This document shows, one piece after another, positions 35,001 to 42,458 of a stretch of 64,000 nt of DNA. Source of the DNA: Dyadobacter sp. CY323 (GTDB taxonomy: Bacteria > Bacteroidota > Bacteroidia > Cytophagales > Spirosomataceae); assembly GCF_021390245.1 (NCBI RefSeq), contig NZ_JAJUXH010000001.1:620001-684000 (forward strand), read 5' to 3'. The position numbers were made by a program, and so were the translations under genes. Under the pieces are notes generated by a model, which worked only from the letters and a program-made list of their open reading frames with translations, did not search any database and was not told where the DNA came from. Each line of letters opens with the position of its first letter. Position 1 is the stretch's first letter.

Positions 35001-35928
35001 TATACTCGCCATTCACGGCACGCCAGCGGTAGAAAAAGTGATCGTCCTTCATTTTAATCACTGCATGCAGTTTCTGATCATAATCGGAATCGAAGCTGGG
35101 TTTGGCGGAAAAACCCAGCGATTGCGCCATCCATCCAGCAGCGAGCCGGTAACCGGTATCGTTCAGGTGAATGCCATTGATCGTGATTGGTTCGGCGTGT
35201 TTTGACTGCATTTTAGCCAGCGACGGCGCAAATAAGTCAATGAAATACAAGCGTTTATTCGCGGCGATCTTTTGCATTGCTGCGGAATACAAAGCCAGGT
35301 TCTTAGTATGTTCAGCCGGGTTTGGGAAATGAGTTCCCAGGTTCTCGTGCGCGATCGGGGAGACGAGAACCAGTTTCGGCGCAGCTTTTCCGTTGTATTT
35401 ATTGCTTTGCAAATTTTGGATAAATGCATTCAGATCCTTTTCAAACTGAGGCAAACCAGCAGGACCTTTAAATGCCTCATTCATTCCAAAACATAGAAAA
35501 ACAATGTCTGCTTTCTGGTCGGTCAGGTCCTGGTTTAAGCCTGAGAAATTGAGCGCCACCGGCATAATAATCTTTTCTTGTTCCAGGGTGTAACTTTTGA
35601 ATTTTATCTCCGTTTGGCCCTCGGTGAGCCGGGGTGTTCTTTCGCCAAAGCCCGGAAAATTCAAGGGACGTGGCTGCAAACCCACTTCATCCGCACTCCA
35701 TCCCATGTTTCGCAACGTGAGCTGCTTGTCCGGGAAACTCTTTTGAAGAAGCGTTTCAAAATAATTATAATGCCGCATCCGGTCGGCAAATGTATTTCCC
35801 AGCAATACGATATGGTCGCCTTTTTCTGGGACGAAACCAGGATTCGGAGATTGTGCAGCCAGTTTAGCCGTGAAAAACGGGGAAATGCATAAAATGGCAA
35901 AAAGGAGCCGGGGGAAAGGTAATTGCAT
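32098..35928 (-). CDS. SGNH-like/propeller/HEAT/cupredoxin multidomain secreted protein
   Basis: A 1276-residue protein with signal peptide (about 1-26). An SGNH hydrolase-like domain (37-275) has Thr at the nucleophile site (LLGNTFAD, T46), GMNE at block III and H254 (IHLNDTG). From about 408 it has the six-bladed propeller of the PVC-type membrane-bound dehydrogenase family (GYEINLFASE) with Ca-binding DTDGDGKADK-like loops. HEAT-like repeats follow (760-1050). The C-terminus is a type 1 copper domain with ligands H1186, C1254, H1259 and M1263, the azurin spacing. No CxxCH is present. It would pass electrons from a periplasmic substrate to copper; the substrate is unknown. Confidence 0.82.
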   Translation of the reverse strand: MQLPFPRLLFAILCISPFFTAKLAAQSPNPGFVPEKGDHIVLLGNTFADRMRHYNYFETLLQKSFPDKQLTLRNMGWSADEVGLQPRPLNFPGFGERTPRLTEGQTEIKFKSYTLEQEKIIMPVALNFSGLNQDLTDQKADIVFLCFGMNEAFKGPAGLPQFEKDLNAFIQNLQSNKYNGKAAPKLVLVSPIAHENLGTHFPNPAEHTKNLALYSAAMQKIAANKRLYFIDLFAPSLAKMQSKHAEPITINGIHLNDTGYRLAAGWMAQSLGFSAKPSFDSDYDQKLHAVIKMKDDHFFYRWRAVNGEYIYGRRREPFGVIAFPPELRKLNQMTTALDSVIWEMGISKNVTAFKKAMDIIDRRGKPIDPALLTDISMTGRQGEAAKAAAHEHHEKMWPATTEKFKLPKGYEINLFASEKDFPIEKPVAMNFDAKGRLWVATMPTYPQYFPGIPVHDKIVILEDTDGDGKADKHTVFADDLYLPLGFEFGNGGIFVAQEPDIVFLKDTNGDDKADVREVVLSGFGSEDSHHASHAFTYGQDGALYFNEGTFLNTQVETPYGPIRSYAGATYRFEPRTGKLSHYISYPYYNPWGSVFDKWGTHLIGDASDGSNYFAPPMTGKVNYPDKHPRINMFTETRVRPTAGIEMISSRQFPDDVQGDFLVNNNIGFQGTKQHRVIQQGSGILGKETAEALLQSSDPNFRPIDLEFGPDGGVYIADWYNPLISHGENPPRDPARDKSHGRIWRITYQEKPLLKRVDISKQSVSELLENLKVHEDRFRYRTRTQLREMSAAEVLPALKKWVATLNKNNPDYELHLLEALWIYQDFDVVEMDLLKTALNAKEPQARAAATKLVRFWYDHLPGALDLLKPRLNDESPRVRLEAIVAMSFLESVPAVTAALDVFKYPTDYYLDYAIHETFRHLKPVWLASLQQGKITGKAENYLLTLLNNAELSALPKSPAKLASILTRPDFDLKQKQDAVSQLAENQNTNTVKILTNAIRNEKTNTPAQNDLIRILFASDQGDLAKSKAELQNIVKTDTSKVMKVIAHAALISSDKSGQTGQHLAADKNGYIAQMPEIALPIYMDLTISNSTDKTQSTREFVASLETLPADVRNSAAFAKAIVEMKKRAARVPETDRKEVSSLLEAMGTLEISLNAIEAKMAFDKQELQVPAGRKVSLTFTNPDVMPHNVVIVKPGTEQKVGEAADAMANLKDGFEKNFIPNSTDILYFTPLVNSGQNFRLNFTAPAQAGNYPFICSFPGHWRVMQGILKVTEPPKKP

Positions 35929-36190
35929 GTTCAGGATTTAGGTACTGATCAATTTATTAATAAATCAATAAATTCTATTGTTATTCAATATTTTCCCTTT
36001 AAATCTGGGATATTGTCCTGTGCTGTCCTGACCGATATTACAGTCTCATCGGCGGAGAGCCGGACACCGGATGTCCAGAAATGAACAACTTTTTATCCGT
36101 TAACTTTTTGGTAATGAATTGGTTACTTTAATGGCATGATATTCATGAAATCAATATTTTGCAAGAATTCCGATACCATCTCCGTTCCTC

Positions 36191-38599
36191 ATGATAAAGA
36201 ATTACTTTAAAATTGCCTGGCGTAACCTCCTTCGAAACCGCCTTTACGCGGCCCTCAATATTTCAGGATTGTCCATTGGCCTGGCCTGCGCGTTGATCGT
36301 CTTCTGGTTTATCCGTTTTCAGACAACGCATGATCATTTTCATAAAAATTTCGATCGCATTTATCAGATAACTACGGAGTTCCATTTTGATGGAACGAGT
36401 TATTCGCGTGGTGTGCCCACGCCCATGTGGAAAGCGGTACGGACTGAAATGCCCTCGCTGACGTCCACGATGTGCATTGAAAATTACAATCCGTTTTTGT
36501 CGGTCATTGGGAACGATGGCAAAATTGTCAAAAAGTTCAAAGAAGAAGGTCCGATGCTGGCCTATGTGCATCCGGAATATTTCTCCATTTTCGACGCGCA
36601 CTGGCAGGTGGGAAGCCCTAAAAAATCACTCAGCCGGCCCAATACCATCGTACTGAGCAAGGGACTGGCGGAAAAATATTTTGGGAGCCAGAATGCGATC
36701 GGACGGATTATCCGGCTGAATAATCAGCTGAACCTGGAAGTGACCGGCATTGTCGATAACCCCGCCGACAACACAGACTTACCCTATGAATCATTTGTTT
36801 CATTTGAGACGCTGACTGCAAATCCAAAGTTCAGCTACGGCGGCAGCGGCCTCGACCATTGGGGAGGCGTAAATTCAAACACGTACTGTTTTGTGCTTTT
36901 GCCTGAGAAATACAGCCCAAAAACGGTTGAAAAGCAGCTGGTTGCATTGAACAAAAAATATCACGGCAACGACTACAAATCGTATGCACACCCGCTGGTC
37001 TCGTTCAGGGAGGTACATCATTCCGAACGGTATTACGGTTCCATGCCGATGAAATGGATCTACATCATGAGCGCTATCGGGGTTTTCCTGATTATCACAG
37101 CCTGCTTCAATTTCATCAATATGGCTACGGCCCAGGCACTGCGCCGGTCGAAAGAAGTGGGGGTGCGGAAAGCGGTAGGAGGGACTAAAAACCAGATTTT
37201 TGGCCAGTTCATGCTTGAAACAATGCTGATTACCTTGTTTGCGATGGCAGCAGGGTTGGTCGTCGCATCTTATGTTTTGCCCAATCTCTCGGAGTGGCTC
37301 GATCAACCGGGCGGCTGGCCAAAGTCGATTGACTGGGCTGATGGTATGTTGTGGTCGTTTTTAATCGGATTGTTTGTGTTTGTTGTATTTACTGCGGGCT
37401 CGTATCCGGGCACGATCCTGGCTGGTTTCCGGCCGGTATTGGCACTCAAAGGCGACATTACAACCCGGCACATCGGGGGGATTTCTTTACGCCGCGGGCT
37501 GATCGTGTTCCAGTTCGTACTGATCCAGCTCCTCGTGATCTGTACCATTGTGGTAAACAATCAGGTGGATTACATGCTTTCGAGCTCTGTCGGGTATGAA
37601 ACGAAAGGCATTGCCAGCATTCAGATACCCACGCCGGATAAAGTCAACCAGGCTACTTTTCGTCAGAGGTTACTTGAAATCCCGGGTGTTTCGGACGCGA
37701 CATTCTGCCTTTTTTTACCTACCACAAATTCCAATAATACCAGCAATTTGCGTTTTGATTCGCGGCAGAAAGACGAGCTCTGGCAAATAAACACAAAGAT
37801 TGCGGATGATCATTATATGAAAACCTTTGGCCTTGAACTCGTTGCCGGTCAGAACATTCCGGCGAGCGATACGACGCACGGTTATCTGGTTAATGAAAAG
37901 GTAGTTGAAAAGCTGGGAGTGAAAAATCCGCAGGATGTCATTGGCAAGAACCTTAAAATCTGGGGGAAATCTGCACCGATTTACGGGGTATTAAAAAACT
38001 GGAACAACACCTCCTTTAAAAGCGCGATCGATCCGGTTGCAATTTTCACCTGGAAGGATAACCATTTCAACTGCGCAATCAAACTCAGCTCGACGAACCT
38101 TCATCAGACCATGAAATCGGTTGAAAAGCTCTGGAATGGGTATTTTCCGGAATATCTGTACGAACAATCGTTTATGGATGAACAAATTCAGAGAGCGTAT
38201 CAGTTGGAAAACATCATGCTGAAACTCATCCGCGCATTCTCACTGATCGCGATTTTTATCGGCTGCCTCGGATTGTATGGTCTCGTAAAATTCATGGCCT
38301 CTCAGAAAACCAAGGAGATCGGCGTGCGGAAAGTGCTCGGGGCGAGCCTGTCGGGTATCCTGGCTATTTTCGGCAAAGAAATTGCTTTGCTGATCGCGGT
38401 TTCGTTCGTTATTGCGGCGCCGCTCGGATGGTATTTAATGCAGGCGTGGCTGCGGGATTACGAGTACCGGATCCCGATCGGCCTGGATGTGATGTCGATT
38501 GCGATCTTCGTTACGTTTCTGGTGGCGGGAGTTACGGCCGGCTACGAATCGCTGAAAGCCGCGATGACCGATCCTGTGAAATCGCTCCGATCAGAATAA
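36191..38599 (+). CDS. ABC transporter permease, FtsX/MacB type
   Basis: An 802-residue protein with two repeats of a periplasmic MacB_PCD domain plus FtsX helices, typical of Bacteroidota. The start IKNYFKIAWRNLLRNRLY is the family signature, and AQALRRSKEVGVRKAVGG and KTKEIGVRKVLGASL mark the coupling helix of each half. Eight membrane helices are expected (helix 1 near 20, three near 290-440, one at 425-450, and three at the C-terminus). No ATPase gene is nearby, so it must borrow one. Related proteins form mechanotransmitting efflux or lipoprotein-release pumps. It is divergent from the 1276-residue gene. Confidence 0.9.
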   Translation: MIKNYFKIAWRNLLRNRLYAALNISGLSIGLACALIVFWFIRFQTTHDHFHKNFDRIYQITTEFHFDGTSYSRGVPTPMWKAVRTEMPSLTSTMCIENYNPFLSVIGNDGKIVKKFKEEGPMLAYVHPEYFSIFDAHWQVGSPKKSLSRPNTIVLSKGLAEKYFGSQNAIGRIIRLNNQLNLEVTGIVDNPADNTDLPYESFVSFETLTANPKFSYGGSGLDHWGGVNSNTYCFVLLPEKYSPKTVEKQLVALNKKYHGNDYKSYAHPLVSFREVHHSERYYGSMPMKWIYIMSAIGVFLIITACFNFINMATAQALRRSKEVGVRKAVGGTKNQIFGQFMLETMLITLFAMAAGLVVASYVLPNLSEWLDQPGGWPKSIDWADGMLWSFLIGLFVFVVFTAGSYPGTILAGFRPVLALKGDITTRHIGGISLRRGLIVFQFVLIQLLVICTIVVNNQVDYMLSSSVGYETKGIASIQIPTPDKVNQATFRQRLLEIPGVSDATFCLFLPTTNSNNTSNLRFDSRQKDELWQINTKIADDHYMKTFGLELVAGQNIPASDTTHGYLVNEKVVEKLGVKNPQDVIGKNLKIWGKSAPIYGVLKNWNNTSFKSAIDPVAIFTWKDNHFNCAIKLSSTNLHQTMKSVEKLWNGYFPEYLYEQSFMDEQIQRAYQLENIMLKLIRAFSLIAIFIGCLGLYGLVKFMASQKTKEIGVRKVLGASLSGILAIFGKEIALLIAVSFVIAAPLGWYLMQAWLRDYEYRIPIGLDVMSIAIFVTFLVAGVTAGYESLKAAMTDPVKSLRSE

Positions 38600-38601
38600 G
38601 G

Positions 38602-40449
38602 TCACACATCCATATCGGTAAGGATTTTAATGCCGCTTTTTCGCATTAACTCGCTGGCATTAAAATCCTTGCATATGCCTTGCGTGAGCTTGTAATTGAA
38701 GATCATTTCTTCGCCCCGGATTTCGCTGTTGAAGCTGAGGTTGTCCACAATCATGTGATTTCCAGCGAGTTTGGCCAGTTCCAGATCGTGGGTGGATATA
38801 ATCCCGAACGCATTCAGTTCGCTTAGTTGCTTGATCAGCGACACGCCGCCTTTGTAGCGGTCCTGCGAATTGGTACCTTTAAACATTTCGTCCAGCAGAA
38901 AAAAGATCGCTTCTCCACTTTCGATCAGCTTCAAAAGCTGTTCAATTTTTTTCAACTCAGCATAAAACGACGAAACGCCTTCTTCCAGATTATCCTGCGT
39001 CCGCATGCTCGTAAATACTTTCATTTGCGATACCCGACCGGATTTCGCGCAGCAGGGTGCACCGGTCAGCGCGAGTACCAGGTTCATTCCGATTGTTCTC
39101 AGAAAAGTACTTTTACCAGCCATGTTGGAGCCGGTGATCATGGCAATGTGGCCGCGTCCATTCAACTTGAAATCGTTGGTAATGCGTTTCCCGGAAGCGA
39201 TCAGCGGATGTCCCAGACTTTCAAATTCGATGGTATACGGCTCGTCCAGGATTTCGGGAAATGTGAATGCAGGATTGGAATAAGTAAAGCCTGCCAGACT
39301 GCTCAAAACTTCAAATTCACTTACAGCAGAAGCCCATTGCCGTACCAATAATCCATTTTTAGATTTCCATTTTTCGGTCAGGATAATGAGGTAAACATCG
39401 AAGATCCATAATGAATTAAATATGGAGTAGAATGCATTGGAACCGACAGTTCTTTTTGTTCCTTTCTGCTGAAAAATTTCAAGTATTCTTTTCAGCTTTT
39501 TAATTTCTCCGGAAGCTGAATAGGCGTTTTTACTAAAAACAGATTGTTGTTCTTTTAAAATGTTAGACTGAAATGTTTCAGATTCAATTGTAATGATCAG
39601 CGATTCATATCCGCCCAGAGTTTGGATGTTATGCTGCGTACTTTCAATGATTTGCTCTGCAATGGGCTGTAATCTTTTCAGAAATCGGGAGTTGATAAAA
39701 AGAGTTATTACTAATGGAATGATGTATTTAATTGAAAACGCGTCCAGCAAAACAATTAATCCATACACAAAATAGACTGCTGCAGAAGTGGAAAGTATAG
39801 CCAGCAGGATGCTGATTGACAGGTTCTTAGTCGATTCCGGGAGCAAAACTACCGGTTCTTCAATCCAGCTGATCAATTTGTTATAATTACTTTTGGCATT
39901 TTTTGAATGCATTCCCGACGCCTGGAAAGCCTGCCGCCAGTCCAGCTTTGGTGCCAGTTCCTGAATGGATTTTTGTCTTTCCAGGATCACTGTTTTTGTA
40001 GCGGGTTCGGAAAGCCATTCTGCCAGTAACGCCTCTCCGGATTCGGTTGTTGCCCGGTTGATCTGCTGAAAAAGTGCGTGTGTCCCAAAAATATCAAGAT
40101 CCGAAACATAAGCGTGATCGCGTTCAATGAAATCCTGGCCGGTTGGAAATCCTGCTAATTTGTTTTGTTGTTTTAATAATTCATTTTCATTGATTTCTCT
40201 CAAAAATTCCGCGTCTTTTTTCGAATAGTCAACCTTATTATATTCCTTTAACAACAGTGAAAAAACAAGAATACAAACAGTAGAAACCAGCAAAACGATT
40301 ACCAACTGTTTTTCACTGGCCATAACGAGAATAATGGCTATTGAAAAAACAAATACAATCAGCCGGAAAAACGAAAGTTCCTTTAATCTTTTGGCGGATT
40401 GCGAAATGGTTTGCTTGTAACCTTCAATTCTATCCTGATAAATGTTCAT
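38602..40449 (-). CDS. membrane-anchored MutS-family ATPase
   Basis: A 615-residue MutS-related protein. The MutS core and ATPase are clear: P-loop GSNMAGKST at 440-448, Walker B FFLLDEMFKGTNS near 514-526, and the signature ending STHDLELAKLAGNH. The mismatch-binding domain I of MutS is missing. Unlike cytosolic MutS, it has hydrophobic helices at about 28-44 and 47-68, and at about 210-233 and 236-255, between the lever-like segments. It therefore looks inserted in the inner membrane. This form occurs in Bacteroidota without known function. It is convergent with the permease gene, with three bases between them. Confidence 0.85.
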   Translation of the reverse strand: MNIYQDRIEGYKQTISQSAKRLKELSFFRLIVFVFSIAIILVMASEKQLVIVLLVSTVCILVFSLLLKEYNKVDYSKKDAEFLREINENELLKQQNKLAGFPTGQDFIERDHAYVSDLDIFGTHALFQQINRATTESGEALLAEWLSEPATKTVILERQKSIQELAPKLDWRQAFQASGMHSKNAKSNYNKLISWIEEPVVLLPESTKNLSISILLAILSTSAAVYFVYGLIVLLDAFSIKYIIPLVITLFINSRFLKRLQPIAEQIIESTQHNIQTLGGYESLIITIESETFQSNILKEQQSVFSKNAYSASGEIKKLKRILEIFQQKGTKRTVGSNAFYSIFNSLWIFDVYLIILTEKWKSKNGLLVRQWASAVSEFEVLSSLAGFTYSNPAFTFPEILDEPYTIEFESLGHPLIASGKRITNDFKLNGRGHIAMITGSNMAGKSTFLRTIGMNLVLALTGAPCCAKSGRVSQMKVFTSMRTQDNLEEGVSSFYAELKKIEQLLKLIESGEAIFFLLDEMFKGTNSQDRYKGGVSLIKQLSELNAFGIISTHDLELAKLAGNHMIVDNLSFNSEIRGEEMIFNYKLTQGICKDFNASELMRKSGIKILTDMDV

Positions 40450-40478
40450 TGTGTCTTTATAAATTACCTGATGGAGGG

Positions 40479-41315
40479 TCAGCCTTTTTCCGGGCCCGAA
40501 CTTGCCCAGATCTGCTCCGGGAAATCGTGGATTTCTGTGCCGCGGTACATTCTCACAAACCTTCGCTGCTCTGTGAAACCGTGCGATTCGGCCCAGGAAA
40601 CGGCCTGGATATTTTGAACCGGAATGTCAATATAAGCTTTCTTTCCCTGAAAACAGGACGCAACTGCATTTAACAGGCTTATTCCGGCTCCACTGCCCAT
40701 TGCCGCAACCGGGCCAATCTGGATAGCATTCCGACCTTGCCGACAGCCCGCATAACCCACGATCTCAGCCATTTCCATTGCCTCAAAAAACGGACAGTCG
40801 ACGGCATTAAGAAGGTTTTGAAGAAATGCTTGTCTATGTGTACCCGTAATTTGCCTGTCTAATTTGGCGATTTTTCCGGCGTCTTGCGCCTGATTCAGAT
40901 TAATCCTGATGTCAAAAGATCCGTTTACAATTCCTGCAAAACGGATCACCTCATATTCGTCTTTAAAACCAAGTTTTTGATACAAACTTTGACCAAAAAC
41001 GGTTGCATCGAGCCGGATGGTAGCCATTTTTAAATGGTCGAGAAATGCGATCGCATGTTCTAAAAGCTGTTTTGCGATTCCCCGGCCACGCATTTGTTTG
41101 TCCACCAAAACCATCGCGATCCATGCCACATCCCCAAAGCAACACGTGGTAGTAGTCGCAACCGGCACACCATTTACTTCGGCGACAAAACATCCGTCCG
41201 GCTGCATTTCCATGGCCCGCAGCCAATCGGTATCAAGCTGGTTCCAGCCTGCTTCTTCCACCAGATGCCTGCATAATGGCAAATCCGCCATGCTCATCTG
41301 CCTGATAGTCACCAT
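40479..41315 (-). CDS. GNAT-family N-acetyltransferase
   Basis: A 278-residue protein with a classic GNAT domain in its first half: VTIRQMSMADLPLCRHLV, IAMVLVDKQMRGRGIAKQLL (the acetyl-CoA-binding R/Q-x-x-G-x-G/A loop RGRGIA), and ATIRLDATVFGQSLYQKLGF. The second half (150-278) is a degenerate GNAT-like domain with GPVAAMGSGAGISLLNAV, so the enzyme resembles two-domain acetyltransferases. Acceptor unknown. Its start overlaps the next gene upstream (PD40 protein) by 7 bases on the same strand, suggesting they are one transcript. Confidence 0.88.
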   Translation of the reverse strand: MVTIRQMSMADLPLCRHLVEEAGWNQLDTDWLRAMEMQPDGCFVAEVNGVPVATTTTCCFGDVAWIAMVLVDKQMRGRGIAKQLLEHAIAFLDHLKMATIRLDATVFGQSLYQKLGFKDEYEVIRFAGIVNGSFDIRINLNQAQDAGKIAKLDRQITGTHRQAFLQNLLNAVDCPFFEAMEMAEIVGYAGCRQGRNAIQIGPVAAMGSGAGISLLNAVASCFQGKKAYIDIPVQNIQAVSWAESHGFTEQRRFVRMYRGTEIHDFPEQIWASSGPEKG

Positions 41316-42331
41316 TTTTTCGTCAACCCGGTCATGTAGAGATCAAACCCGCCTTTGCCGCCCGGGCGGTCGGAAGAGAAGATCATGAGGTTGTAGCTGA
41401 AATTATTCAGATTGGGAAGAATCGGCCTGTATTCGTTATTTGATGTATTGATCCGGTCACCGGCATTCACCGGTTGAGACCATTTGCCATTTTCGAGCTT
41501 CGAATAATAGATATCAAATCCGCCTTTGCCGCCTGGCCTGTCGGAAACAAACACCATGGTATTATCCTGAAAATAAGGGGTTTTGTCATCTTGAGGGCTG
41601 GAAAATTCTTCCATTTTTCGCAGCGTATAGGTTTTAGGATGTATCAGTGTTTCAACCGTTGGAGATTCTGTTTGAGGAACCGGGGGGGTGCTCAGCTCAT
41701 AAATGTCAAAGTTTCCATCGCGGTTCGAGCTAAAATAAATTTTGTCCCCGTCAAAAGAAAAACTGGGGTAGCCATCGTCTTTCGGAGAATTTAAAAGATC
41801 GAATTTGAATGGGCCCTCGATCCCTTTTTCATTATTGATCATGTATTTAATCTCCATATTGCCCTCCGAATCATCGGCGTAAAAAAACATCGAACCTTTC
41901 GCAGGGGCTCCTGTCACGTTACCTCGGGAGACGAGATCGTACATGAAGGAAAGCGATTTGGGGCCATAGACGTTGAAATCTCCATTTGCCCGGGAAATAT
42001 AACCTTCCGTTGGGCCGCTAATGTCATCAAACACATCGCTCTGGTTGCGGTGTACGAACTTTTGCAGCGACAGTCTTTTATCATACTTGAACTCAGTCTG
42101 AAAATTGACCAGGTTCAGAAAATCTTTTTTGATTCTTTTGGAAGAAAAAGTAAGGTCAATTTCGCCGTATTTGTTGGACGCAAGGTTGGAGTTGTAGTCG
42201 TCATACTCGGAATTAAATTCTGTCAGCGGCACCACATCTTTTAAAAATTCCCCATCTTTTTTGTCATGGAACGGATCGAGCCAGCAGCTGTAACAAGATA
42301 ACAGGACGAGTAAGAAGAGTAGTTTTTTCAT
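41309..42331 (-). CDS. PD40 (WD40-like propeller) lipoprotein
   Basis: A 340-residue lipoprotein with signal peptide and lipobox near LLSCYSC. It has at least three PD40/TolB-like blades: PSFSFDGDKIYFSSNRDGNF, TPYFQDNTMVFVSDRPGGKG and YNLMIFSSDRPGGKGGFDLY. The last two share the exact motif SDRPGGKGGFD and their DNA is nearly repeated. Such proteins sit in the periplasm or on the outer membrane and bind partners; many in Bacteroidota carry an OmpA domain, absent here. It overlaps the GNAT gene by 7 bases. Confidence 0.85.
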   Translation of the reverse strand: MKKLLFLLVLLSCYSCWLDPFHDKKDGEFLKDVVPLTEFNSEYDDYNSNLASNKYGEIDLTFSSKRIKKDFLNLVNFQTEFKYDKRLSLQKFVHRNQSDVFDDISGPTEGYISRANGDFNVYGPKSLSFMYDLVSRGNVTGAPAKGSMFFYADDSEGNMEIKYMINNEKGIEGPFKFDLLNSPKDDGYPSFSFDGDKIYFSSNRDGNFDIYELSTPPVPQTESPTVETLIHPKTYTLRKMEEFSSPQDDKTPYFQDNTMVFVSDRPGGKGGFDIYYSKLENGKWSQPVNAGDRINTSNNEYRPILPNLNNFSYNLMIFSSDRPGGKGGFDLYMTGLTKKW

Positions 42332-42458
42332 TTTTCAGGCCGGATAAATGTATGTTTATCAGCTTAAAGCGCAACGAACGGTTACATCTACTTTCCGTCC
42401 TGATACAATATGTTTAACCCATTAAACTATCCTGTTTTCTCATTATTTCCGACGCCGG

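Noticed and set aside
32098..35928. Heme c site in the 1276-residue protein
   Set aside because: No CxxCH exists in it; the C-terminal module has copper ligands instead.
36130..36165. Sigma-54-like site (TGGCATGATAT...) before the permease gene
   Set aside because: The -12 GC is absent; TGGCA is followed by TTCAT, not TTGC.
35929..36190. Operator-like GGACACCGGATGTCC in the divergent gap before the permease
   Set aside because: Five-base arms are too short to claim without a second copy; only A+T-rich promoter-like sequence is otherwise seen there.
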